Notes: generated from the sequence alone by a model not told the origin. A DNA stretch of 24,108 nucleotides from Stercoripulliclostridium_A sp045535235 (GCA_045535235.1 JAZSLG010000119.1:1-24108); one strand, 5' to 3'. Shown: positions 16,759-23,579, counted from the stretch's first letter. Numbers and translations: made by a program.

Positions 16759-18003
16759 ATGAAAACGGTAGCAGTCATTGGACTTGGAAACAGAGGTGCC
16801 ATGTACGCAAGAAGAATTAACGCCCAAGGCGGTAAGGTAGTCGCCATTTGCGATATTAACGAAAGCGTTCTCCATCACGTTGGTAACAAACTGGGTGTTA
16901 GCGCCGAAATGCGCTTTAAGAGTACCGAGGAACTTTTTGCACGTGGTAAAATTGCCGATGCACTAGTAGTTGCTTCCCAAGACCGCGACCACTATGGTCA
17001 CGCCAAAGCCGGTCTTATGCTTGGCTATCACGTCCTTTGCGAAAAACCCGTTTCTCCCGTTAAGGAAGAATGTTTGGAGCTTGCGGAAATAGCAAAAGAC
17101 AAAGGACTACATATGGTAGTATGTCACGTATTGCGCTACTCCGGTTTTTACGATGCCCTAAAGCAAGTTATAGATAGTGGCGCTATCGGAGAAGTCACCA
17201 ATATCCAACAAACGGAAAACGTTGGCTACTGGCATTTTTCACACTCCTACGTTCGTGGTAATTGGAGAAGAGAGGACGAAACCACGCCCAGCATACTTGC
17301 AAAGTGTTGCCATGACCTAGACCTACTTTACTACTATACCGGCAAGAAATGTAAGAGCGTATCCAGCATTGGCTCAAGGAAAATCTTCCTAGCTGAAAAC
17401 GCTCCCGAAGGAGCAACGGAAAGATGTTCCAAAGAGTGTCCCTACTACAAAACCTGCCCTTACTACGCTCCCCGTTTTTACTATCAATTAACCTTACGTT
17501 CTATTCCGGTTTACCTTAATAGGTGGTCCCTAATTACGAGAATGGGTAACCCAAAGATCAAAGACGTTAAAGAAGCACTTGCCAAGACCAGTCCATACGG
17601 AAGGTGCGTTTACCACTGTGATAACGACGTTATTGAAAACCAAACCGTACTATGCAAATTTGATGGCGACGTTAACGCAACCCTCACCATGAACTGCTCC
17701 TCTCGCGGTTGCTTTAGGAGAGTTCATATTACAGGAACGAAGGGTGAACTGTTTGGTAGAGATATAGACGGCAAATTCCGCCTTAACGTATGGGGCAAAA
17801 AGCCCAAAACCGTGCGTGCCCAAATGGGTCAAGGACACCTTGGTGGAGATAGTGGCATCATCCACGATTTCTTGGAACTTCTTGAAACCGGCAAAGCAAA
17901 CCCTCGCGTATCTTTCATGAGTGAAACCATAATGAGTCACGTTATGGCGTTTGGCGCCGAAGAATCCAGAAAAGCGAACGGCAAGACGGTTTATTTGGAT
18001 TAA
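16759..18003 (+). CDS. Gfo/Idh/MocA family oxidoreductase with Cys cluster
   Basis: This 414-residue protein has an N-terminal Rossmann fold with GLGNRG (8-13), the EKP motif (95-97) that carries the catalytic lysine, and a conserved HDLDLL (185-190) where the family's active-site His/Asp lie. It therefore oxidises or reduces a sugar, cyclitol or related polyol with NAD(P). It is longer than IolG because of an insertion near residues 215-290 holding Cys223, 227, 233, 283 and 287, in the pattern CxxxCxxxxxC plus CxxxC. This could bind zinc or another metal. The substrate is unknown; a link to the inositol genes is possible but not shown by position. The start has AGGAG and its own promoter. 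A terminator-like hairpin at 18070-18101 lies 67 bases after its stop. Confidence 0.85.
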   Translation: MKTVAVIGLGNRGAMYARRINAQGGKVVAICDINESVLHHVGNKLGVSAEMRFKSTEELFARGKIADALVVASQDRDHYGHAKAGLMLGYHVLCEKPVSPVKEECLELAEIAKDKGLHMVVCHVLRYSGFYDALKQVIDSGAIGEVTNIQQTENVGYWHFSHSYVRGNWRREDETTPSILAKCCHDLDLLYYYTGKKCKSVSSIGSRKIFLAENAPEGATERCSKECPYYKTCPYYAPRFYYQLTLRSIPVYLNRWSLITRMGNPKIKDVKEALAKTSPYGRCVYHCDNDVIENQTVLCKFDGDVNATLTMNCSSRGCFRRVHITGTKGELFGRDIDGKFRLNVWGKKPKTVRAQMGQGHLGGDSGIIHDFLELLETGKANPRVSFMSETIMSHVMAFGAEESRKANGKTVYLD

Positions 18004-18038
18004 GCATAACCCCTTTCCCTTACCGCATACAATATAGT

Positions 18039-18617
18039 ATGTGGGAAATTAAAATTAACGAGTTTTTTTATAATCCCGATTCCATTTTCGGGATTATTTT
18101 TGAGTGTATTGGGGAAGCTCCGGCACTAATACCATTTTGCTATTTGGCATTTGTGCTAGTCGGATTGATTTTTAACAAATGGGATGTGCGTAAAAATAAA
18201 CGACAATATCTCGCCCTTTCTTGCTACCTTCTTTTAACGCTAGTCATAACTGCAACCATAGTAGAGGTACTAAAAATTAGTACAAATAGAATGCGTTTTT
18301 GCGACCTCGGGAGTGGCTACGAAGGTTACACCCCATTTTATAAAGCGGGCGAGGGCGGACGCTCTTTCCCCTCCGGACACGCTAGCATGAGCGCCCTGTC
18401 CCTACTTCTTGTAGACCTAAACGAAATGCACGCTATCTTCAAAAATAAAGTAGGCCTATATACCTTTTCCCTACTTTTCACGTTATTGGTTATACTTTCA
18501 CGCTTAATTATGGGCGCGCACTATCTAACCGACCTTTTGTTTGGCGTTCTAATTAGCCTTTTCGTAAGACTTTTAACTAGAAAATCACTTTCCTTTCTCC
18601 AGCGTAAATCTCTATGA
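18039..18617 (+). CDS. PAP2-family membrane phosphatase
   Basis: This 192-residue membrane protein belongs to the PAP2 (type 2 phosphatidic acid phosphatase) superfamily, which removes phosphate from lipid phosphates such as phosphatidate, undecaprenyl pyrophosphate or phosphatidylglycerol phosphate. The three motifs are present: KISTNRMR (79-86, with Phe where Pro usually follows the Arg), SFPSGH (109-114) and SRLIMGAHYLTD (154-165). About five or six membrane helices fit the sequence. The N terminus through residue 45 is needed for the first helix, so the start at 18039 is preferred, although there is no Shine-Dalgarno site. TACAAT at 18028-18033 lies five bases upstream, which would allow a leaderless transcript. 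Its early codons contain a terminator hairpin. The lipid substrate is unknown. Confidence 0.85.
   Translation: MWEIKINEFFYNPDSIFGIIFECIGEAPALIPFCYLAFVLVGLIFNKWDVRKNKRQYLALSCYLLLTLVITATIVEVLKISTNRMRFCDLGSGYEGYTPFYKAGEGGRSFPSGHASMSALSLLLVDLNEMHAIFKNKVGLYTFSLLFTLLVILSRLIMGAHYLTDLLFGVLISLFVRLLTRKSLSFLQRKSL
18070..18101 (+). terminator. Intrinsic terminator hairpin inside the PAP2 N-terminal codons
   Basis: ATAATCCCGA (18070-18079) and TCGGGATTAT (18088-18097) form a perfect 10-bp stem with an 8-base loop, followed by a run of five T (18097-18101). By position it should end the dehydrogenase transcript, yet it encodes residues 11-21 of the PAP2 protein. Confidence 0.65.
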
Positions 18618-18636
18618 GATTTATACCCATACCCCG

Positions 18637-18666
18637 TTGACATAAACCGACTTTTAATGCTAAAAT
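18637..18666 (+). promoter_or_regulatory. Sigma-A promoter of the DUF1846 gene
   Basis: A perfect -35 TTGACA (18637-18642), an 18-base spacer and TGCTAAAAT (-10 at 18661-18666, with an extended TG) precede a leader of about 20 bases with AAGGAG before the ATG at 18694. A small hairpin, TAAATCTC/GAGATTTA at 18605-18623, spans the PAP2 stop codon just upstream and could weakly terminate that gene. Confidence 0.8.
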
Positions 18667-18693
18667 ATAAAGCGTATTTGAAGGAGAAAAATC

Positions 18694-20157
18694 ATGAAAA
18701 TCGGTTTTGACAACGCACTATACGTAAAGAAGCAAACGGAAAACATTCTAAAGCGCGCCGAAAAGTTTGATAACAAACTATATTTGGAGTTTGGCGGTAA
18801 ACTTTTTGACGACCTTCATGCCGCACGCGTTTTACCCGGATTTGATGCAAACGTTAAAACCAAGATACTGTGCAACCTTAAAGATAAAATGGAAATCATT
18901 TTCTGCATAGGCGCTCCCGATATAGAAAAAAACAAAATACGTAGCGACTTTGGTATCACCTACGGCAACGAGCTACTCCGCCTAATGAGAAATTTGCGTG
19001 AGCTGGGTCTACTGATAAACTCCGTAGTTATTACCCAATATAAGGAACAACCCGCCGCCGATATTTTCCGCAAACAATTGGAACGTATGGGTGAAAAAGT
19101 GTACGTTCACAAACTAACCAAGGGCTACCCAAACGACGTTGATACCATTGTTTCCGACGAAGGTTACGGCGCTAACCCCTATGTGGAAACCACTCGTCCC
19201 GTAGTCGTCGTTACTGCGCCCGGACCCAGTAGTGGCAAACTCGCTACCTGCTTGAGCCAACTTTATCACGAATATAAGCGTGGAATCAAAGCCGGTTACG
19301 CCAAATATGAGACCTTCCCGGTTTGGAATCTACCCCTTAAGCACCCGGTAAATATCGCATACGAAGCGGCGACCGCCGACCTTAACGATAGAAACATGTT
19401 GGACTTCTTCCATCTTGAAAGCTATGGTATTTCCAGCGTTAACTACAACCGTGACTTGGAAGTTTTCCCTGTTGTTAAAAGCATTATTTCCCGCATCCTT
19501 GGCGAAGACTTGTATAACTCACCCACCGACATGGGCGTAAATATGGTAGGTTACGCCATTAGTGACGACGCTGTTGTCCAAGACGCGGCAAAACAAGAAA
19601 TCATTAGAAGGTATTTTAAGACCTATAACGAGTATAAAAACGGTACCGCCGACCTAGAAACTGCACACCGCGTGGAAATATTAATGAAAGAAATAGGTTG
19701 CACGCCCACCGATAGAAAGACGGTAACTCCCGCCCTCGAAAAGGCCCAAACTTACGGTTGCCCCGCTATTGCGATAGAGCTTCAAGACGGCACTATTTTG
19801 ACCTCTCGTGACAAAAACAACTTGTACGCACCCGCAGGCGTAGTTATGAATGCCATCAAATACCTCGCAGGAATAGATGATAGTGTAAATCTTATTGCTC
19901 CTAACGCCATAGAAGCCATTCTAAAACTAAAAAAAGAGAACTTGCAAGCCAAGTCCAACAAAATAAATCTTGAAGAAGCTCTAATTGCTCTTTCCTTCTC
20001 CGCTGCGACGAACCCCACGGTGGAAAAAGCTTTAGAAAAACTAAACATGCTTGCCGGTTGCGAAGCACACTCCACGGTAATGCTACCCGAAAGTAGTTTG
20101 ACCATATTCCGCAGATTGGGCATTAATATTACTTGCGAACCCGTTTTCGCTTTCTAA
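18694..20157 (+). CDS. DUF1846 domain-containing protein
   Basis: This 487-residue protein is recognisable over its full length as the DUF1846 (UPF0371) family of Firmicutes and some other bacteria. Structures are known for members, but no reaction is established to my knowledge. The opening MKIGFDNALYVKKQTENI, the GAPDIEKNKIRSDFGITYG segment and the glycine-rich TAPGPSSGKLATCLSQL segment (about 174-190, suggesting a phosphate or nucleotide-binding loop) are family hallmarks. There are no membrane segments or signal peptide. It has its own strong promoter and a terminator right after the stop, so it is monocistronic. Length is normal and no key region is missing. Confidence 0.88.
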   Translation: MKIGFDNALYVKKQTENILKRAEKFDNKLYLEFGGKLFDDLHAARVLPGFDANVKTKILCNLKDKMEIIFCIGAPDIEKNKIRSDFGITYGNELLRLMRNLRELGLLINSVVITQYKEQPAADIFRKQLERMGEKVYVHKLTKGYPNDVDTIVSDEGYGANPYVETTRPVVVVTAPGPSSGKLATCLSQLYHEYKRGIKAGYAKYETFPVWNLPLKHPVNIAYEAATADLNDRNMLDFFHLESYGISSVNYNRDLEVFPVVKSIISRILGEDLYNSPTDMGVNMVGYAISDDAVVQDAAKQEIIRRYFKTYNEYKNGTADLETAHRVEILMKEIGCTPTDRKTVTPALEKAQTYGCPAIAIELQDGTILTSRDKNNLYAPAGVVMNAIKYLAGIDDSVNLIAPNAIEAILKLKKENLQAKSNKINLEEALIALSFSAATNPTVEKALEKLNMLAGCEAHSTVMLPESSLTIFRRLGINITCEPVFAF

Positions 20158-20177
20158 AAGTCTCGCATAAAAAAACT

Positions 20178-20207
20178 ATGACCCTAAGTATTCTTAGGGT
20201 CATTTAA
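20178..20207 (+). terminator. Intrinsic terminator after the DUF1846 gene
   Basis: ATGACCCTAAG (20178-20188) and CTTAGGGTCAT (20193-20203) make an 11-bp stem with a TATT loop, followed by TTTAATTT. An A-rich stretch precedes it, so it may also work for convergent transcription from the radical SAM gene. Confidence 0.85.
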
Positions 20208-20245
20208 TTTGAAGACCATTTCGATTTTCGTGTGGGCATATAGCG

Positions 20246-20287
20246 TTAGCTTTTAAGAAAATCTTTCCCAAAAAAGGGACAAGCTAA
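20246..20287 (-). terminator. Weak hairpin after the radical SAM gene
   Basis: On the minus strand TTAGCTT (20287-20281) can pair with AAGCTAA (20252-20246), enclosing a small TCCC/GGGA hairpin with a T6 loop (20266-20279). The long unpaired part and lack of a clean U run make this a tentative terminator only. Confidence 0.3.
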
Positions 20288-20292
20288 GCCTC

Positions 20293-21120
20293 TTAACCAA
20301 ACCTTTTTGCGTAAAAACAGCGTTTACATAGCTCTTCTACGGCTTTTTTTGCACCAAATCCAAATTTTATTTTTGTTATACGTTTTGAGGAAAGTATCTC
20401 TGAAAGTGGCTCTGTAAACGCGTTTCCCAAATTAATAGTGCCTTCACTATCCAAACAACACGGCACTACCGTTCCGTCAACAAGAATGCCAAAATGGTCG
20501 CGTGTGCCGTAACAAAATACGTCTTCTCCCAAAAATTCGGCATTTATATCGGGCCATTCAAAGCGCTCGCCCCACTCGATATGCAAACGGTTTTTTATCT
20601 TTATCCCCTTTTCGTTCTCTTCCCAATCGCCCGAAAAACGATTTTTTAGAAAACTAATAATCCCCTCGTTTTTACCGCCGTCCACTCCTTTGTTCCAAAG
20701 GCGAAGAATGACGATTACCCCTTTTTCCCAAGCCTCGGTAGCAAAGTCTGCAACCTCCGTGAGGTAGCGTTCTTGCATTACGGCGTCATCTCCCTCAAAG
20801 CTATGCAAGGAAATATTAATCTTGTAAAGTCCGCTATCTAAAATTTCCCTACCACGTTTTTTGAGTAGAGTGCCGTTGGTGGTAATAAGCGACCTAAAAC
20901 CCTCTGCTTTTGCCATTTTCATAAAGGTTGGCAATAATGGGTGGGTTAGCGGTTCGCCCATCAAGTGGTAGTATATATTTTTAGTTTTACCCTTTAGTTC
21001 ACCAAGAAGATGCGAAAATTCCTTTTCGCTCATTTGTCTTTTTGCGCGCTTATGTCCGTGGCAAAAGGAGCAATTCATATTACAAATATTGGTGATTTCC
21101 AAGTAAACTCTTTGATACAT
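20293..21120 (-). CDS. Radical SAM protein with SPASM-like C-terminus
   Basis: This 275-residue protein opens with the radical SAM motif CNMNCSFC (Cys13, 17, 20), which holds the 4Fe-4S cluster that cleaves S-adenosylmethionine. GEPLTHP and the TTNGT strand follow as in the radical SAM barrel. The C-terminal part has FCYGTRDHFGILVDGTVVP, CC and a final LCKRCFYAK, a Cys arrangement like the SPASM/twitch auxiliary-cluster domain of peptide- and protein-modifying enzymes. No precursor peptide gene is evident nearby; neighbours are guaA and the DUF1846 gene on the other strand. It has no clear ribosome binding site or promoter; the ATG is 21 bases downstream of a large hairpin. The substrate is unknown. 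The class is secure, the reaction is not. Confidence 0.82.
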   Translation of the reverse strand: MYQRVYLEITNICNMNCSFCHGHKRAKRQMSEKEFSHLLGELKGKTKNIYYHLMGEPLTHPLLPTFMKMAKAEGFRSLITTNGTLLKKRGREILDSGLYKINISLHSFEGDDAVMQERYLTEVADFATEAWEKGVIVILRLWNKGVDGGKNEGIISFLKNRFSGDWEENEKGIKIKNRLHIEWGERFEWPDINAEFLGEDVFCYGTRDHFGILVDGTVVPCCLDSEGTINLGNAFTEPLSEILSSKRITKIKFGFGAKKAVEELCKRCFYAKRFG

Positions 21121-21141
21121 ATTTTATTACTAAGGAAAAAG

Positions 21142-21194
21142 AAAAAGCCCAAAGGGTTGCTGTACGAGAGGTACTGCGCCCTAATGGGCTTTTT
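21142..21194. terminator. Bidirectional terminator hairpin between guaA and the radical SAM gene
   Basis: AAAAAGCCCA (21142-21151) and TGGGCTTTTT (21185-21194) form a perfect 10-bp stem. Inside it AGGG pairs with CCCT, and GTAC-GAGAG-GTAC caps it. On the minus strand the hairpin runs into TTTTTCTTTTT, a strong U tract, so it probably ends guaA transcription. It could also act in the radical SAM leader. Confidence 0.7.
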
Positions 21195-21225
21195 GAGTAT
21201 GTTGTAGCAAATATTAAATTACGGT

Positions 21226-21351
21226 AAAACGGAATAGTTTGGATGAGATAGGACGGAAAGGTTAAAAACCAATTGAAGGGAGTTTACTTGAGGGTAAATG
21301 ACCGAGATTGGGTTTACCTTTCCTAACTATATCGCCAAAATATTGCGTTTT
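21226..21351 (+). repeat. Structured ~125-bp repeat, copy D (most divergent)
   Basis: Copy D has ends AAAACGGAATA (21226-21236) and TATTGCGTTTT (21341-21351), paired except for one G.G mismatch. Inner helices are TTTGG/CCAAA and GAGATAG/CTATATC (again with one G.A mismatch), then a middle helix built from GGAAAGGT/ACCTTTCC and CCAAT/ATTGG. These helices differ in sequence from those of A, B and C but pair at the same positions. The core GAAGGGAG, TTTAC/GTAAA and TGACCGAG is retained. The right end supplies the TAA stop of guaA. This divergent copy is the best evidence that base pairing, not plain sequence copying, has been selected. Confidence 0.83.
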
Positions 21352-22627
21352 ACTCCCATTCTATGGTACCAGTGGGCTTAGGCGTAATATCGTATAGTAC
21401 GCGATTAACGCCTTTAACCTCGCTTAAAATCCTATTGGTAATTTTGGCGAGTAAATCGTAGGGCAAGGGCTCGATGGAAGCGGTCATAGCATCGATGGTA
21501 TTGACGGCACGAATGATTACAGGCCACTCAAAGGAACGTGCATTGTCGCGAACGCCAACTGATTTTACGTCGGGAATGAGGGTAAAGTATTGCCAAACCT
21601 TGCCACGAAGACCTGCAATATCAAACTCTTCGCGGAGGATAGCATCGCTTTCACGAACGGCTTCCAATCTGTCGCGGGTGATTGCGCCAAGGCATCTTAC
21701 GCCCAAACCGGGGCCGGGGAAGGGTTGACGGTAAACCATGTTATCGGGAAGACCAAGCTCCTTACCACAAGCACGTACTTCATCCTTGAATAGATATTTT
21801 AGGGGTTCGACGAGTTCAAACTTTAGGTCATCGGGTAGTCCACCTACGTTGTGGTGAGCTTTGACGGCTTTACCGGTCTTGGTACCGCTTTCAACTATAT
21901 CGGGGTAGATGGTGCCTTGTCCAAGGAAATCGATACCCTCCAATTTTCTTGCTTCTTCTTCAAATACTCTAATAAATTCGGCGCCGATAATCTTTCTCTT
22001 TTGTTCGGGGTCGGTAACGCCTTCAAGCTTGTTTAGGAACCTATCCACCGCATCGACATACACCAAATCGGCGTCTAGTTCCTTGCCGAACACGCTAATA
22101 ACTTGTTCGGGTTCTCCCTTGCGAAGTAGACCGTGGTTAACGTGAACGCAGGTTACGTTTTTGCCTACGGCTTTTATAAGAAGGGCGGCTACTACCGAGC
22201 TATCTACGCCACCACTTAGAGCAAGAAGCACCTTTTTGTTGCCAATTTGCTTGCGTAGGAGTTCAACTTGGTCGGCGACAAAGTTAGCCATGTTCCAGTT
22301 TGCCTCTGCTTTACAGGTATCAAACAACCAGCTCTTTAGAGTGCTTTCGTCACCTTGATTACACTTTGCTTTGGGGAAATTGTAAGCGATAAAGGGAACT
22401 TTTAGGGAATAGATTTCCTCGTATACGTCGATTTCTACGCCGTCTACGACGTTGTTGGGACCGCCGTTTAAGATTATACCTTTAACGTTCTTATTGGCTT
22501 CCAATTCTTTAAGAGTAATGTCGTGAGGGTATATTTCCGAGTATACCCCAAGCGCTCTTATTTCTCTTGCGAGCCTTGAGTTTTCTTCACTACCAAGGTC
22601 GATGATGACTATCATATCTTGCTTCAT
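21350..22627 (-). CDS. guaA: GMP synthase with a degenerate glutaminase domain
   Basis: GuaA converts XMP to GMP using ATP and ammonia, the ammonia normally coming from glutamine via an N-terminal class I glutaminase. This protein is 425 residues, about 85-90 shorter than the usual 510-525. The ATP pyrophosphatase half is intact: SGGVDSS (138-144), GQGTIYPD, SHHNVGGLPE-like AHHNVGGLPD and the C-terminal TGTIEWE dimer end. The N-terminal half keeps the first strand (VIIDLGS) and IILNGGPN (51-58), then goes from KVPFIAYN (76-83) almost straight to STLKSWLFD (95-103). The nucleophile elbow (GxCxGxQ) and the HGD and HPE segments with the catalytic His and Glu are absent. An AGGAG site, own promoter and normal ends argue for a functional gene. 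It probably uses free ammonia or a partner glutaminase. Confidence 0.9.
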   Translation of the reverse strand: MKQDMIVIIDLGSEENSRLAREIRALGVYSEIYPHDITLKELEANKNVKGIILNGGPNNVVDGVEIDVYEEIYSLKVPFIAYNFPKAKCNQGDESTLKSWLFDTCKAEANWNMANFVADQVELLRKQIGNKKVLLALSGGVDSSVVAALLIKAVGKNVTCVHVNHGLLRKGEPEQVISVFGKELDADLVYVDAVDRFLNKLEGVTDPEQKRKIIGAEFIRVFEEEARKLEGIDFLGQGTIYPDIVESGTKTGKAVKAHHNVGGLPDDLKFELVEPLKYLFKDEVRACGKELGLPDNMVYRQPFPGPGLGVRCLGAITRDRLEAVRESDAILREEFDIAGLRGKVWQYFTLIPDVKSVGVRDNARSFEWPVIIRAVNTIDAMTASIEPLPYDLLAKITNRILSEVKGVNRVLYDITPKPTGTIEWE

Positions 22628-22660
22628 ACTATTATATTTCTCCTTCGAACGGGATAATTT

Positions 22661-22690
22661 ATTTTAACTCTACGCGCGCGCCCGTGTCAA
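22661..22690 (-). promoter_or_regulatory. Sigma-A promoter of guaA
   Basis: Perfect -35 TTGACA (22690-22685), an 18-base spacer that contains GCGCGCGCG, and -10 TAAAAT (22666-22661). The predicted leader is about 27 bases, too short for a purine riboswitch. Confidence 0.8.
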
Positions 22691-22704
22691 TTATTTTAGA
22701 CACG
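22683..22704. promoter_or_regulatory. Inverted repeat over the guaA -35 region
   Basis: CGTGTC (22683-22688) and GACACG (22699-22704) are perfect 6-base arms 10 bases apart. One arm overlaps the guaA -35 hexamer, as a repressor operator would. It could also be a weak terminator of the DUF92 gene, since the loop is AT-rich. Confidence 0.4.
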
Positions 22705-22734
22705 CTTATTATTTCCTAACAATAAATTACTTTA

Positions 22735-23541
22735 TTACGCCATATATAAACCGATTGCTATTGCTCCTGCAATGACTAGGCTTAGGGCGTTAACCAAGTT
22801 GTTATCTATCATGGCGCAACCCTTTACGAGTACGGTGGGTGAGCCACAATGTTCCTTTCTTTCGGTGAGGGAGCCACACTCTTCACACTTGTACGCGCGT
22901 TGCACGCTTGCGCCCAAAATACTATCTATAACGGTGCCTAGGAAGGCGGAAAGTGCGGTTACCCACAATCCCTTAACTCCACCGTTGCCTACTCCAAAAA
23001 GGGCAAGGGCTACGATTAGCGAGCTTAGAAATGCGGAAAGAGTACCAAAAAGGGAAACACCGCCACTCATTCCGCGTGGTACTTCCTTAAAAGTGAGTAT
23101 ACTTACCACCTTACCATCGCTAATTATACCAAGGTCGCTTGCAAAGCTGTCGGCAACACCTGCGACTACGGTTACCGCCGAGGCCACCATAAATGCGGGA
23201 ATGCCGGTTGCAAAATAGACCGCACCATAAATTAGGGCGGGCATAGCGTTGGAAAGCACTTGTACCACTCCCCTTGCTCCAACGTGAGGATAAATCCCCT
23301 CTTCTCTTTCCTTTCTTTTTTCCCTTTTAACTAGTGAAACTATGGCGGAAAGGGAAAAGGAAAGGGAAAAGACGACTAGACCTACGTAAGAGGTAAAAAG
23401 CGATGCAAGTAGTAGCACGACGAAGGCGGTAGCGCATGCCGGGCGGGTTAGCACCTTTTTCCAAAGTGCCAAAACTACGAGTAGCGCGCCCACGCCTAAT
23501 GCGATATATATAGGTATTAGATTAATACGTTCGTATGGCAT
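22735..23541 (-). CDS. DUF92 family membrane protein
   Basis: This 268-residue integral membrane protein matches the DUF92 family (related to eukaryotic TMEM19). Six or seven hydrophobic segments are seen, starting with IPIYIALGVGALLVVLAL. The central DSFASDLGI segment and the PRGMSGGVSLFGT segment (family-typical) are conserved and may face a substrate; members with these motifs have been linked to phytyl-phosphate kinase in photosynthetic organisms, but no role is established in Firmicutes. A Cys-x2-Cys pair (YKCEECGS) and a later Cys near the C terminus suggest a small metal site. The start at 23541 is chosen to begin at the first membrane helix; no good ribosome binding site is visible, and a hairpin lies just upstream. 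Confidence 0.8.
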   Translation of the reverse strand: MPYERINLIPIYIALGVGALLVVLALWKKVLTRPACATAFVVLLLASLFTSYVGLVVFSLSFSLSAIVSLVKREKRKEREEGIYPHVGARGVVQVLSNAMPALIYGAVYFATGIPAFMVASAVTVVAGVADSFASDLGIISDGKVVSILTFKEVPRGMSGGVSLFGTLSAFLSSLIVALALFGVGNGGVKGLWVTALSAFLGTVIDSILGASVQRAYKCEECGSLTERKEHCGSPTVLVKGCAMIDNNLVNALSLVIAGAIAIGLYMA

Positions 23542-23552
23542 TGCTCTAAAAG

Positions 23553-23576
23553 AAAAGCCCGCTTTAGGCGGGTTTT
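23553..23576 (-). terminator. Hairpin between the small Cys protein gene and the DUF92 gene
   Basis: On the minus strand AAAACCCGC, loop CTAAA and GCGGGCTTTT form a stem with one bulged C, followed by CTTTT. It looks like an intrinsic terminator, yet the DUF92 start is only about 12 bases downstream with no visible promoter. Partial termination or attenuation is possible. Confidence 0.6.
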
Positions 23577-23579
23577 CGG

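Noticed and set aside
20293..21120. RiPP (modified peptide) biosynthesis locus around the radical SAM protein
   Set aside because: No short precursor-like gene, transporter or peptidase is adjacent; the gene stands alone.
21160..21176. A sarcin-ricin loop or rRNA fragment
   Set aside because: Only about ten bases match 23S rRNA, and the key A after GG is U here, so the cap is more simply a GTAC/GTAC stem in a terminator.
2..21351. The repeats as integron attC sites
   Set aside because: They have GTTGGG- and CCCAA-like arms and abut stop codons, but the arm order and orientation differ from attC (RYYYAAC...GTTRRRY at the ends), the neighbours are housekeeping genes, and there is no integrase.
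2..21351. The repeats as ordinary insertion-sequence-derived MITEs
   Set aside because: No transposase is present and no clear target duplication is seen beyond the TA that is part of the inverted ends. A conserved inner core and compensatory changes in inner helices are not expected of a plain MITE. Mobility is not excluded.
22628..22660. Purine (guanine or xanthine) riboswitch in the guaA leader
   Set aside because: The predicted leader is about 27 bases, with no three-way junction or conserved loop sequence.
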